From Saprospiraceae bacterium (GTDB lineage: Bacteria; Bacteroidota; Bacteroidia; Chitinophagales; Saprospiraceae): a stretch of DNA of 64,000 bases. The stretch spans positions 1 to 64,000 of the forward strand of contig JAHDBJ010000014.1 of NCBI GenBank assembly GCA_020630435.1, given 5' to 3'. A model generated the notes under the pieces. That model was given only the letters and a program-made list of their open reading frames with translations. It had not been told where the DNA came from and searched no databases. This document shows positions 55,814-64,000 of the stretch, piece after piece. Made by a program: the position numbers and the translations under genes. The first letter of the stretch is position 1; every line of letters starts with the position of its first letter.

Positions 55814-57061
55814 TCAAAACTGTTTGGCACTTTTTTGAATGATATAATTTGCAATAAAACCATAAAAGAAAATACCTAAGAAAAATAAAATAAAAGCAAA
55901 ATTGAGATTCCCAAAGATACCTATTAACCCAATGACAATCATAGCAACTGAAAAAATACTGAGGTGTTTTCTTGCTTGGGTTTCAGGAGATACCATAAAT
56001 TGCCCACTAAGCGGTATCATCATAATGAGAAATAAACCTCCGATTAACATAAATAACGTTTGCCCTGTAATGAAGTGAACAATAAGCGAAATAATACCAA
56101 TCAATGCTGAAACACTAACAATGTTAGTTGCTTTAATTTCATCCACTGTCAGAGCATATTTACCAACAGGGTGGAATCTTAGAAAAAGATTAGAGATAGG
56201 TTGAGCAATCCAAGTAGAAAAGACAAGTAAAATATATAAAAATAAAAATGGGTAGATAAAAGGAGCTAATGCTTCATTATTTCTTGATATAGATAGTAAG
56301 ATTCGATAAATGACATACATCCCTATGATAAATGCCCACTGATTTTGAGAAGACATCTTACTCATCCAAAGAAAAAACTTTAAAACAACTCGGTATATAG
56401 GATTCTTTCCTTTTATGGCTTCCTTTAAGCCCGTTTTAGCAAAGTCACTATTGGGATCTAATCGAAGAGCTTCTTTAAAATGATTGATAGCTTCGTCAAA
56501 ATGATTTGTTTCAATAGCAATCCAACCCTTATTAGCATGAGCTTCCGCATTGAAAGGAGCTTGATGTAAGGCATTGTCGGTAGTAAGTCCTGCTTCTGCT
56601 TGTCTATCTAATTTAATAAGACACTGTGTTCTCATATTTAAGAGTTCAACGTTTTCAGGGTCTTGGGTTAAGCCTTTTTCAGCATTCTCTAAGGCTATAC
56701 CCCATTTATCATCATGGAATTCTATATGGGCTAGTATGAGGAAAAAATCAGGATCATTGGGATTAAGTCTAAGCCCTGCATAAGAGCATTTACGGGCATC
56801 GTCAGATTGGTTATTTAGAAAATAGGCTCTAGCTTGAATATGCAAAAAACGAGCATTGTTTGGATTCTGACCAATCGCTTTTTCTATAAGTGATAATGCT
56901 TTTTTAGCATCCGATTTTTGAATAGCACATTCGGCTAATTCTGCAAATATCAAAGCACTTTCAGGGTTACTTCCCAACAAGTTTTGAAGTAGTTTTTCGG
57001 CTTCATCAACTCGGTTTTGTTCTAGTAGTAATTTGGCTCTGAAATACTCTTTCATCCACAT
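55814..57061 (-). CDS. TPR protein with C-terminal membrane domain
   Basis: This 415-residue protein has an N-terminal TPR solenoid of about six repeats (about 1-215; for example FLHIQARAYFLNNQSDDARK and ANKGWIAIETNHFDEAINHF). Five or six hydrophobic helices follow (about 225-405) with short loops. TPRs face the cytosol or periplasm and probably bind a partner. It lies 7 bp downstream of the TPR-AAA ATPase gene, so the two are cotranscribed and may work together. No enzyme motif is seen. Confidence 0.8.
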   Translation of the reverse strand: MWMKEYFRAKLLLEQNRVDEAEKLLQNLLGSNPESALIFAELAECAIQKSDAKKALSLIEKAIGQNPNNARFLHIQARAYFLNNQSDDARKCSYAGLRLNPNDPDFFLILAHIEFHDDKWGIALENAEKGLTQDPENVELLNMRTQCLIKLDRQAEAGLTTDNALHQAPFNAEAHANKGWIAIETNHFDEAINHFKEALRLDPNSDFAKTGLKEAIKGKNPIYRVVLKFFLWMSKMSSQNQWAFIIGMYVIYRILLSISRNNEALAPFIYPFLFLYILLVFSTWIAQPISNLFLRFHPVGKYALTVDEIKATNIVSVSALIGIISLIVHFITGQTLFMLIGGLFLIMMIPLSGQFMVSPETQARKHLSIFSVAMIVIGLIGIFGNLNFAFILFFLGIFFYGFIANYIIQKSAKQF

Positions 57062-57068
57062 AATATGC

Positions 57069-58421
57069 TTATTGTTTTTTTATATTTAAATACGATAAAA
57101 TATCATCATAATATCCCGATTCATTTGCAAATAAGGCATAGTTTTTAGCAGAACCAAACCACTCTTTAGTTGTAGGACGGTGCTTTTTTATAGCAGTTTC
57201 GAGATCTTTGGTTTCTAAAGGAATAGGAATACCGCCTTGTTGCATAGCCTGTTCTAGTTTGGCTTCAACAGCAATATCAATGATAGCTTCAATATCTGCT
57301 CCAGAATATTCTTGTGTTCTTTTGATTAATCGTTTATATTCAATATTTCCAATAGGTTTATCTTTAAGTTTTATAGTAAAAATAGCTTCTCTCGCAATCG
57401 CATCAGGAGGAGGTACAAAAACAATGCGGTCAAAACGACCTGGTCGGCGAAAAGCAGGATCAAGATGCCAAGGAGTATTTGTGGCAGCAAGAATAAGTAC
57501 ACCATCATTCGAATGGGTGATACCATCCATTTCATCTAAGAACATATTGATAATGGAACGACCTGCATTTTGTCGCATATCTCTTCGGTTGGCACCTAGA
57601 GCGTCAACTTCATCAAAAAATAAGACACACGGTTTCAATCGCCTTGCTTTTTCAAATATTTCGTGAAGGTTACGTTCACTTTGCCCTATGAACATATCTA
57701 AAATATCATTGATCCCTACAGAAATGAAATTAGCAGAAATCTCTCCTGCTGTAGCCCTTGCTAAATGCGTTTTACCACATCCAGGAGGACCGTACATCAA
57801 GATTCCTCCTCCTATTTTTTTACCGTAGGCTTTGTACAATTCTTGATGCTCTAAAGGATGGATAATTTTTAAACGAATTTCTTTTTTTACGGTTTCCATA
57901 CCACCCACATCATCAAATTTAATCGATGGACGTTCTATTGCTAGGTCATTTTCAAAATCATCAAAGACCTCATCGAAACCACCTAAGATTAGTTTTTCTC
58001 TCTCATCTGTAGTTTCATTAATGTTTAAATTGAGTTCCGATTCAAAGAAGCTATCTTCTAGATTTGGATCTAAGGCTATAGCATCATAATATGCTTCTTT
58101 CGCAGCGTCATAACGCTTAGTTTTAAATAGTAACTGTGCGTGCAAAAAATATACTTTAGGAGAAGGAGCAGTCTTCTGCAATAACTCTTCTACCAAAACC
58201 AAACCTACAGAAATTTTTTCACGATGAAGGAAGGTGGTGGCTAATCCTAATTTAATATCATCAGCATTAGGAGCGAGTTTTAGGACTTCCTTAAATTCTA
58301 TTTCAGCTTCTTCGTATTTTTTAACTTTTAGAAGAGCCTTGGCAAGGTACTTTCGCAAGGGGATATTATTAGGAGAGTTATTAACAGCAGCTCTTAAATC
58401 TTGTAATTCTTTTTCATCCAT
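57069..58421 (-). CDS. TPR-AAA ATPase (classical AAA clade)
   Basis: This 450-residue protein has an N-terminal TPR domain (about 1-130) joined to one classical AAA module (about 165-420). Walker A is GPPGCGKTHLARA, Walker B LFFDEVDALG, sensor 1 ILAATNTPW, arginine fingers FRRPGRFDR, and the VGGMETVKKEIRLKI start is typical of Cdc48/Vps4-like AAA proteins. The pore-loop position reads DILDMFIGQSERNL, with MFIG where canonical enzymes have YVG, so the threading residue is Phe. The protein probably remodels or unfolds a substrate chosen by the TPRs. A MITE-like copy lies upstream. Confidence 0.9.
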   Translation of the reverse strand: MDEKELQDLRAAVNNSPNNIPLRKYLAKALLKVKKYEEAEIEFKEVLKLAPNADDIKLGLATTFLHREKISVGLVLVEELLQKTAPSPKVYFLHAQLLFKTKRYDAAKEAYYDAIALDPNLEDSFFESELNLNINETTDEREKLILGGFDEVFDDFENDLAIERPSIKFDDVGGMETVKKEIRLKIIHPLEHQELYKAYGKKIGGGILMYGPPGCGKTHLARATAGEISANFISVGINDILDMFIGQSERNLHEIFEKARRLKPCVLFFDEVDALGANRRDMRQNAGRSIINMFLDEMDGITHSNDGVLILAATNTPWHLDPAFRRPGRFDRIVFVPPPDAIAREAIFTIKLKDKPIGNIEYKRLIKRTQEYSGADIEAIIDIAVEAKLEQAMQQGGIPIPLETKDLETAIKKHRPTTKEWFGSAKNYALFANESGYYDDILSYLNIKKQ

Positions 58422-58449
58422 TTTTCATGACTTGTTGTATTGGTTCTTT

Positions 58450-58612
58450 GAAGTTGTTTAATAATGAAGGTTGATTTTAATTATAAGTGCTTGTATTTCA
58501 AGATAAAGCTCCATTCTTTTTTTGTAGCCTTAGTTACAGTGAAAAGAATTAACTGAAATATTGAGATACAATGACTTGTAAATAATTCATCATTCTATTT
58601 TTTAACAGCTTC
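58450..58612 (-). mobile_element. MITE-like repeat, copy B (163 bp)
   Basis: This is the same element as at 49262, read leftward, with 127 of 130 bases identical plus a 16-bp insertion (58467-58482) near the right end. The TIRs match (GAAGCTGTT and GAAGTTGTT ends). A TTT duplication flanks it (58447-58449 and 58613-58615). The three substitutions all preserve the internal hairpin. It lies between the AAA and glutathione-peroxidase starts. Confidence 0.75.
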
Positions 58613-58738
58613 TTTATAAGTAAAGGTACAAAAATGTTAAACATAATATTTTTATTTAACAATAAAAAAACAGTTTGATTCAAAGAATTAAAAATACTTT
58701 CTTGGCACATTATTAAAATAATCTGTATTTTTACAAAA

Positions 58739-59233
58739 ATGAAAACTTCGAGCATGAACTCGATACATCAATTTAAAGTAGAAAGCATAGAAGGAAAGGA
58801 GATAGATTTTGCAGATTTTAAAGGTAAAATAATATTAGTGGTGAATGTAGCCTCAGAATGTGGTTTTACACCTCAATATCAACAACTGGAAGAACTTTAT
58901 CAAGAGTTCAAAGACATACTGGTGATTGTAGGTTTTCCTTGCAATGATTTTGGAAACCAAGAGCCTAGTGCCAATATAGACATTCAGCAATTTTGTACCA
59001 CAAGATATGGAGTTTCGTTTCCTATGGCAGCAAAAGTGTCCATAAAAGGAAAAAATATTACACCCATATATAAATGGTTGACCAATAAAAATTTAAATGG
59101 AGTACTTGATAGTGAAGTAGATTGGAATTTTCAAAAATATATTTTAGATAAAGAAGGGCAACTCCTCGCAAAACTCTCTCCTGCCACTAGTCCAATTAGT
59201 GAAGAAATATTGGATTATTTAATTCCCTCTTAA
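58739..59233 (+). CDS. Glutathione peroxidase-family thiol peroxidase
   Basis: This 164-residue peroxidase has a thioredoxin fold. The peroxidatic cysteine is in NVASECGFTPQYQQLEELY (split, about Cys41), in place of selenocysteine. GFPCNDFGNQEP supplies the Gln of the catalytic tetrad and a second Cys, and VDWNFQKYI supplies Trp and Asn. Bacterial members usually reduce hydroperoxides with thioredoxin rather than glutathione. Start ATG at 58739 or 58754. It stands alone, with the MITE-like copy upstream. Confidence 0.93.
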   Translation: MKTSSMNSIHQFKVESIEGKEIDFADFKGKIILVVNVASECGFTPQYQQLEELYQEFKDILVIVGFPCNDFGNQEPSANIDIQQFCTTRYGVSFPMAAKVSIKGKNITPIYKWLTNKNLNGVLDSEVDWNFQKYILDKEGQLLAKLSPATSPISEEILDYLIPS

Positions 59234-59264
59234 GTTTCTACTAGATAGAATAAAAAAATAAACC

Positions 59265-60380
59265 TTGCAGTTCAAGCATATCATTGGACAATCAATGTCC
59301 AAACAAAGACTTATCAACATGGCGAATTCTGCTAGAATTCCTCATGCACAGTTATTTCTGGGACCTGAGGGTTGTGGAAAGCTGGGGCTTGCACTAGCAT
59401 TTGCGCAGTATGTGCTTTGTGAACATAAGCAAGAGCAGACCGCTTGTGGTGAATGTAGCAATTGCATCAAATCTTCAAAATTCATTCATCCTGATATTCA
59501 TTTTTCTTTTCCAACTGTAGGAACTAAAGTGAAAAGTATCTCTTTTTTGCCACAATGGCGAGAAATGCTTTCAGGGCATTCCTATTTTAGCCTGAATGAT
59601 TGGTTAACAAAAATAGAAGCGGAAAACAAACAAGGGAATATCAATGCAGAAGAGTGTAGAAGCATTATACAAAAATTGAGCCTGAAAACCTTCGAAGGAA
59701 AGTATAAAATTCTTATTCTGTGGCTACCTGAATTACTAGGAAAAGAAGGGAATAGATTACTCAAACTTATAGAAGAACCGCCAGAGAATACACTTTTTTT
59801 GTTGGTCGCAGAAAATCAAGAATTAATATTGAATACGATTCTTTCTCGTTGTCAGCTTTTTAAAGTCAACCCTTTAAGAGATGAGGATATAGTAGAAGGT
59901 TTATTAAATCAAGGAATTCCTGAATCAAGAGTTCATGCGATTGCCTATTTAGTTAATGGCAATTTTAAGGAAGCATTATCCATGATAGAACAAGAAGAAA
60001 ATGATAATGCAAACTTGTTTTTGGATTGGATGCGTTTATGTTGGAAAATAGTGCCTAGTGATCTGATAAAATGGATCGATAGTTTTGCAAAAATTGGACG
60101 CAAAGGACAAAAACAGTTTTTTACTTATGGACTCTTTTTTTTAAGAGAATATACAGTATTAAAACTAACAGGAAACGAAAATATACGCTTACGTCCTAAA
60201 GAATTGGAAACAGCAAAAAGGTTTACAAAAGTAGTTGATTTTGAACAAATCGAACCTATGATGCAACTTTTTGACGAAGCGATTTTACACATAGAACGGA
60301 ACGGCAATCCAAAAATTATAATGATGGATTGTTCTATTCAAATGAATAAAATTTTTAGAAAAAATTTGGTAGCAACCTAA
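59265..60380 (+). CDS. holB: DNA polymerase III delta' subunit
   Basis: This is a clamp-loader subunit. The 371-residue protein has an AAA+ fold with LGPEGCGKLGLALAFA as a degenerate Walker A and a zinc-binding Cys cluster CEHKQEQTACGECSNC (about 53-68). The sensor-like RLLKLIEEPPENTLFLLVAE and TILSRCQLFK are canonical for delta'. The start is a TTG at 59265, giving MQFKHIIGQ, which matches the family N-terminus and is preferred over the internal ATG. It starts a rightward unit with ricT, a small membrane protein and dapF. Confidence 0.92.
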   Translation: MQFKHIIGQSMSKQRLINMANSARIPHAQLFLGPEGCGKLGLALAFAQYVLCEHKQEQTACGECSNCIKSSKFIHPDIHFSFPTVGTKVKSISFLPQWREMLSGHSYFSLNDWLTKIEAENKQGNINAEECRSIIQKLSLKTFEGKYKILILWLPELLGKEGNRLLKLIEEPPENTLFLLVAENQELILNTILSRCQLFKVNPLRDEDIVEGLLNQGIPESRVHAIAYLVNGNFKEALSMIEQEENDNANLFLDWMRLCWKIVPSDLIKWIDSFAKIGRKGQKQFFTYGLFFLREYTVLKLTGNENIRLRPKELETAKRFTKVVDFEQIEPMMQLFDEAILHIERNGNPKIIMMDCSIQMNKIFRKNLVAT

Positions 60381-60400
60381 CCAATTAAAAAGGAATACAA

Positions 60401-61753
60401 ATGGGATGTAAAGGATGTTCAGTAGCAGCAAATAATGGTAAAGCAGCAGGGTGTAAAAATAATGGAGGCTGCTCTACAGGAGGTTGTAATAAACTCAACA
60501 CCTATGATTGGCTCTCAAATATGAGTATGCCTGCTTCCGATAATTTTGATATCATCGAAGTAAGTTTCAAAAATGGTTCTAGGAAAGAATTTTTCCATAA
60601 CCCTCCATATGTTAGAGCAAATACAGGGGATATGGTTGTAGTAGAATCGGGGTCAGGGTATGATGTAGGGCAGGTATCACTAGCGGGAGAGATCGTGAAA
60701 ATGCAAATGAAACGAAAACGACTCAAAGATGGTACAATACTAGGAAAGTTAATTCGATTAGCGAATAACAGAGATTTAGAAAAGTTGGAAGATGTGCGAA
60801 AGATAGAAAAAACATCAATGATTAAAGCTAGAATAATAGCAAGGACTTTGGATCTAGAAATGAAAATTGGAGATGTAGAATATCAAGGAGATAGACGAAA
60901 GGCAACTTTCTACTATACAGCCAATGGAAGAGTTGACTTTAGGGAATTGATCAGACATTATGCGAAGGAGTTTAAAGTAAAGATAGAAATGAGACAAATT
61001 GGAGCAAGACAAGAATCTGCTCGAATAGGAGGGTTGGGGTCTTGTGGTCGTGAATTGTGTTGTTCTACTTGGTTGACAGATTTTAAATCTGTGAATACTT
61101 CAGCCGCCCGATACCAAAATATTGCCATCAACCAATCTAAACTATCAGGACAATGTGGTCGATTGAAATGTTGTTTGAATTTTGAATTGGATACTTATAT
61201 GGACGCACTAAAGCATTTTCCTAAAAAGGCGGATAACCTGATGACAACTACTGGGAAAGCTATTTTGATCAAAACAGACATCTTTAAGGGTATCATGCAC
61301 TATGTACAGAAAGATCATACAGGTAGGAATAAGTTTTATTCTTTAGATAAAGAGCGTGTTTTTGAAATTTTAGAAATGAACAAGCGAGGGGAAAAACCTT
61401 CAAGCCTTGTTGATTTTAATACAGTAATAGATGAACCAGGTAGAGACGAAGAAAACGAAGAAGTGTTATTTGGGGCGGAAGATTTAACAGGCGTAGTTGA
61501 ACTTCCTATTGAAAAGAAAAAAAGACGTAGTCGCAGTAGAAATAGAAATAAACAGACGAAGAATAAACGTCCAGAAATAAAAAAGACAAACAACAAAAAA
61601 TCAGCAACAACCAAAGATAAACCTAAAGTAAAAGATACTTCCAAGCCTAATCCAAAGGCAAAAAACGAATCTGTAAAACCGAATAAAAATACAAAGAACA
61701 ATCGAAATAGATCTCGAAGAAACTCAAAGCGAAAACCGCCTAAAAAGTCGTAA
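60401..61753 (+). CDS. ricT: RicT/PSP1-family protein with long basic tail
   Basis: This 450-residue PSP1-domain protein corresponds to RicT/YaaT. It has an N-terminal Cys cluster (GCKGC, GCKNNGGC, GGCNKL; five or more Cys in the first 30 residues), the PSP1 core (about 50-270) and the Fe-S-type motifs GSCGRELCCSTW and SGQCGRLKCCLNFE. In other bacteria RicT acts with RicA/RicF in mRNA maturation. A low-complexity basic tail (about 365-450, KKKRRSRSRNRNKQTK and beyond) suggests RNA binding. It follows holB by 20 bp. Confidence 0.92.
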   Translation: MGCKGCSVAANNGKAAGCKNNGGCSTGGCNKLNTYDWLSNMSMPASDNFDIIEVSFKNGSRKEFFHNPPYVRANTGDMVVVESGSGYDVGQVSLAGEIVKMQMKRKRLKDGTILGKLIRLANNRDLEKLEDVRKIEKTSMIKARIIARTLDLEMKIGDVEYQGDRRKATFYYTANGRVDFRELIRHYAKEFKVKIEMRQIGARQESARIGGLGSCGRELCCSTWLTDFKSVNTSAARYQNIAINQSKLSGQCGRLKCCLNFELDTYMDALKHFPKKADNLMTTTGKAILIKTDIFKGIMHYVQKDHTGRNKFYSLDKERVFEILEMNKRGEKPSSLVDFNTVIDEPGRDEENEEVLFGAEDLTGVVELPIEKKKRRSRSRNRNKQTKNKRPEIKKTNNKKSATTKDKPKVKDTSKPNPKAKNESVKPNKNTKNNRNRSRRNSKRKPPKKS

Positions 61754-61766
61754 TAATAGTGTGTAA

Positions 61767-62000
61767 ATGAAGGAACAAATAAAAAAGGAAGAAGAAGAGT
61801 ATATTGGGAATATGTGGGGATGGAAATTCTCTATGCTTGGATTAGTTGTGATGCTGATTTTTGGGAGTTTATTTGCATATCGAATACATAAATATGGGAT
61901 CGAAAGTGTTTTTAATAAAGATACTCCAACAGTCTTTGATGAACAAAAAATTATGCACCGTGATACGAGTATAAAGCCAACTTTTAAAACAGAAAAGTAG
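61767..62000 (+). CDS. Small single-pass membrane protein
   Basis: This 77-residue protein has one transmembrane helix (about 20-40, WKFSMLGLVVMLIFGSLFAY), an acidic N-terminus (MKEQIKKEEEEYIGN) and a charged C-terminus. It is in the position where a GldH lipoprotein often follows ricT in other Bacteroidota, but it has no lipobox and shares no visible GldH feature. It sits 13 bp after ricT and 11 bp before dapF, so it is part of the operon. The function is not recognised. Confidence 0.7.
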   Translation: MKEQIKKEEEEYIGNMWGWKFSMLGLVVMLIFGSLFAYRIHKYGIESVFNKDTPTVFDEQKIMHRDTSIKPTFKTEK

Positions 62001-62011
62001 TATAGATTCTA

Positions 62012-62791
62012 ATGGATTTTTATAAATATCAAGGAACGGGAAACGATTTTGTCATGATTGATAATCGGGCAAAACGATATTTGACTAGAGCTGACGTTGA
62101 AAAAATTGAACGACTATGTGATCGAAAATTTGGAATAGGTGCGGATGGTTTAATTCTCTTAGAAAATCATGCAGATTATGATTTTGAAATGATTTATTTC
62201 AATGCAGATGGTAGAGAAAGCTCCATGTGTGGTAATGGAGGGCGTTGTATCGTGGCATTTGCAAATTTTTTAGGTGCGATCCAAAAAGATACACGTTTTA
62301 TAGCTATCGACGGAGTTCACGATGCTTGTATAGAAGATGGAAATGTAGAATTGAAAATGAGCGATGTTGCTTCCGTAGAAATAGGAGAAGACTATTTCTT
62401 ACTCAATACAGGCTCTCCTCATTATGTTATTTTCGTGGAAGATATAGATGATATAAATGTGTTTGAATTAGGGAGAACCATCCGATATTCCAATCGTTTT
62501 CGAGTAGAGGGTGTAAATGTCAATTTTGTAGAAATCGTTGAAAATGGGATAAAAGTAGCGACTTATGAAAGAGGTGTTGAAGATGAAACCTTATCCTGTG
62601 GAACAGGCGTTACAGCAGCAGCGATTGCGTATTATTTAAAATTCCCTAATGCGAATAATCAAAAAGTAGCGATTGAAAGTAAAGGAGGAGCATTAAGTGT
62701 TAAGTTTGAAGCGAAGGAAAATAACCAATTTGAAAATATATGGCTTTGTGGTAATGCCCAGCAAGTCTTTCAAGGGAAGATAAATGTATAA
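62012..62791 (+). CDS. dapF: Diaminopimelate epimerase
   Basis: This enzyme converts LL- to meso-diaminopimelate for lysine and peptidoglycan. The 259-residue protein is two alike beta-barrel halves. The catalytic cysteines are in SSMCGNGGRC (about 69-78) and LSCGTGVTAAA (about 194-204). FYKYQGTGNDFVMID at the start and GIGADGLILLE are family signatures. It is the last gene of the holB-ricT unit, 11 bp after the small membrane protein gene. Confidence 0.95.
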   Translation: MDFYKYQGTGNDFVMIDNRAKRYLTRADVEKIERLCDRKFGIGADGLILLENHADYDFEMIYFNADGRESSMCGNGGRCIVAFANFLGAIQKDTRFIAIDGVHDACIEDGNVELKMSDVASVEIGEDYFLLNTGSPHYVIFVEDIDDINVFELGRTIRYSNRFRVEGVNVNFVEIVENGIKVATYERGVEDETLSCGTGVTAAAIAYYLKFPNANNQKVAIESKGGALSVKFEAKENNQFENIWLCGNAQQVFQGKINV

Positions 62792-62812
62792 AATATAAAC
62801 CATTTCTTTGTA

Positions 62813-62998
62813 TCAACTATTTCCTAACACTTTATGAATAGTTGGTTCTGATTTTTTATCTTTTAAAAAAGAAAAACCACCAACACCTAATTTGGGATAA
62901 TCTAAATCGTTGATTACATAATATTCTAAATATTGGTCTTCATTCTCTAAGTCAACCAAAAGACATTGAAGATAGTGTTCTTTGTTTTTCTATCTTTA
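62813..62998 (-). pseudogene. 3' remnant of a gene (about 57 codons, no start)
   Basis: A leftward open stretch between a TAG and a TGA (62813-62815) translates to a protein-like segment including LVDLENEDQYLEYYVINDLD and PKLGVGGFSFLKDKK, ending HKVLGNS. It has no start codon and is cut off just where a truncated copy of the MITE-like repeat begins (63013). I read it as the tail of a gene broken by deletion or insertion. The parent family is not recognised. Confidence 0.55.
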
Positions 62999-63012
62999 TT
63001 ATTGTTTATCCA

Positions 63013-63050
63013 CTTATAAATAATTGAGCATTCTATTTTTTAATAGCTTC
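63013..63050 (-). repeat. Truncated copy C of the MITE-like repeat
   Basis: The 38 bases match the terminal 38 bases of copy B (58575-58612) at 34 positions, and they include the terminal inverted repeat in the form GAAGCTATTAAAAAATAG on the minus strand. The rest of the element is absent. Confidence 0.6.
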
Positions 63051-63117
63051 AAGGGCAATTTCTCCAAGTGTGTATCTCCAATTGATTTTTTTTAAGCATG
63101 ACAAGTATACTTTTATA

Positions 63118-63753
63118 ATGATAGAAAAGCTAAAACAACGTTGGCATCAGTTAGTACAAAAATACACAAATGATAGTGAGTTAATTGAGATAGCGTGGAT
63201 AGAAATAGAAAATCAGTATGGTCAAAAGAATCGAGCCTACCATAACCTCAAGCATTTGGAGAGTATGTTTTTTGAGTTGGAAAAATTTGTTATTGAAATA
63301 GATGATATGGAAGCAATATGCTTTTCGATTTGGTACCATGATTTGGTATATAATCCGTTAAAAAAAGATAACGAATTGAGAAGTGCCGAAAAAGCTCGAA
63401 TCTGGTTAAATAAATTAGGTGTTGATACTCAATTAATCGAAAAGTGTTTTCAACAGATAGTATTAACCCAACATCATAACCCAGAAGAAGATGCACCAAT
63501 GGACGATAAATATTTAATGGATTTTGATTTGGAAATATTGAGTCGAAAGGAAGAAGATTATTTAATGTACTGTCAACAAATAAGAAAAGAATATTGGATG
63601 TATCCCGATTTTATATATAAAAAGGGACGAGCGAAGGCGATGCAAAAATTTCTAGAACGTCCCTATATTTACCAAACATCATTTTATAGAATAGAAAAAG
63701 AAAAACGGGCTAGAGAAAATATTTCAAGAGAAATAGCTGCTTTATTGAAATAG
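63118..63753 (+). CDS. Predicted HD-superfamily metal-dependent protein
   Basis: This 211-residue protein belongs to a family of HD-like predicted phosphohydrolases (COG4339 type). The motifs YHNLKHLESM (about 32-41), ICFSIWYHDLVYNP (about 60-75; the HD pair) and LTQHHNPEEDAP (about 120) give three His-rich metal-binding clusters, and LMDFDLEIL supplies another Asp. The substrate is unknown. The ATG at 63118 is preferred over the extended frame start at 63070. It is followed 33 bp later by a sigma factor gene. Confidence 0.85.
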   Translation: MIEKLKQRWHQLVQKYTNDSELIEIAWIEIENQYGQKNRAYHNLKHLESMFFELEKFVIEIDDMEAICFSIWYHDLVYNPLKKDNELRSAEKARIWLNKLGVDTQLIEKCFQQIVLTQHHNPEEDAPMDDKYLMDFDLEILSRKEEDYLMYCQQIRKEYWMYPDFIYKKGRAKAMQKFLERPYIYQTSFYRIEKEKRARENISREIAALLK

Positions 63754-63786
63754 CAAGAAAGATTTTTTAATATTGATATATGAAAA

Positions 63787-64000
63787 ATGATTAGAAATTT
63801 ATTATTTATAATAAATTTTCTATCCAATAGGAGTTACATTATTCGAAGAACACCAAATCGCATTTTGACAAAAGACTTTAGACATATATTCAACACCTAT
63901 TATTCTCCTTTGTGTAACTATGCTACAAAGATCATCCATGATGATAATAAGGCTGAAGATATTGTACAGGCTTTGTTCATTCAATTATGGGAAAATAAAA
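63787..64000 (+). CDS. ECF-type RNA polymerase sigma factor, 5' part (cut by window edge)
   Basis: The 71 visible codons include FRHIFNTYYSPLCNYATKII and EDIVQALFIQLWENK, the region-2 core-binding signature of ECF sigma-70 factors. The first residues (MIRNLLFIINFL) are unusually hydrophobic, so the true start may be a later codon. The rest of the gene, including region 4 and any anti-sigma partner, lies outside the window. Confidence 0.85.
   Translation, partial: MIRNLLFIINFLSNRSYIIRRTPNRILTKDFRHIFNTYYSPLCNYATKIIHDDNKAEDIVQALFIQLWENK

Noticed and set aside
61336-61701. Minus-strand frame of 121 codons inside ricT
   Set aside because: A shadow of the basic, AAA/AGA-rich tail, giving a Phe/Leu-rich translation with no own signals.
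1-64000. CRISPR array, prophage or integrative element
   Set aside because: No spaced direct repeats, no integrase, no phage structural genes and no attachment-site duplications at the tRNA genes were seen.

Overview
The window is a low-GC (roughly one third G+C by eye) chromosomal segment of a Bacteroidota bacterium, most likely from the Saprospiria or a related marine lineage. The evidence is protein-level. There are two secreted proteins with C-terminal type IX secretion (Por) sorting domains, a SusC-like TonB-dependent receptor with a carboxypeptidase-regulatory N-terminus, a DUF5916 outer-membrane protein, a short class I IlvC, an OmpA with thrombospondin-3 repeats, RicT next to holB, and DUF6913 next to dapA. 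Start codons lack Shine-Dalgarno sequences and are preceded by A-rich DNA. Several promoters fit the Bacteroidota pattern TTTG/TTG - about 20 nt - TAnnTTTG. No phage, CRISPR, rRNA or intact insertion sequence was seen.

Layout. 1-213: end of tRNA-Gly and tRNA-Leu, each with a terminator. 356-7610: TonB receptor, a degenerate M48-like lipoprotein, a divergent sigma-like protein, a small secreted protein and a helical protein of unknown function. 7926-8097: a probable undescribed structured small RNA. 8150-15965: a complete isoleucine/valine operon read leftward (promoter, leader peptide, attenuator, ilvE-D-B-N-C-A) with further hairpins between genes. 16185-19473: gamma carbonic anhydrase, GreA, double FKBP, HAD hydrolase, tRNA(CAT). 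19858-27602: a 1708-residue T9SS metalloprotease with five FN3 domains, a DUF900-type hydrolase and a second T9SS protein. 27845-36956: cysteine desulfurase/MazG/SpoU operon, dnaB with an AT-rich repeat-bearing upstream region, aceK, MscS channel, dapA/DUF6913. 37271-42982: small proteins, Ig-like lipoprotein and radA, and three tandem phasins, one with a histone-H1-like tail. 43939-55813: membrane proteins, cysS, yajC, DUF1573, ompA, nusB, two PH-domain proteins, an alpha/beta hydrolase, rimM. 55814-58421: a TPR/membrane protein paired with a TPR-AAA ATPase. 58739-64000: glutathione peroxidase, holB-ricT-small membrane protein-dapF, a gene remnant, an HD-like protein and the start of an ECF sigma factor.

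The strongest observations are these. (1) A classical ribosome-mediated attenuator precedes ilvE: a 22-codon leader with nine Ile/Val/Leu codons, a 13-bp terminator and a mutually exclusive 9-bp antiterminator whose 5' arm starts at the leader stop codon. (2) A promoter - structured RNA - terminator unit lies at 7926-8097 and has no credible coding capacity. (3) A 147/163-bp MITE-like repeat is present in two near-identical copies (49262-49408 and 58450-58612) with terminal inverted repeats and perfect 3-bp target duplications. All three substitutions between the copies preserve an internal hairpin, and one is a compensatory C-G to U-A change. A third, truncated copy abuts a gene remnant.
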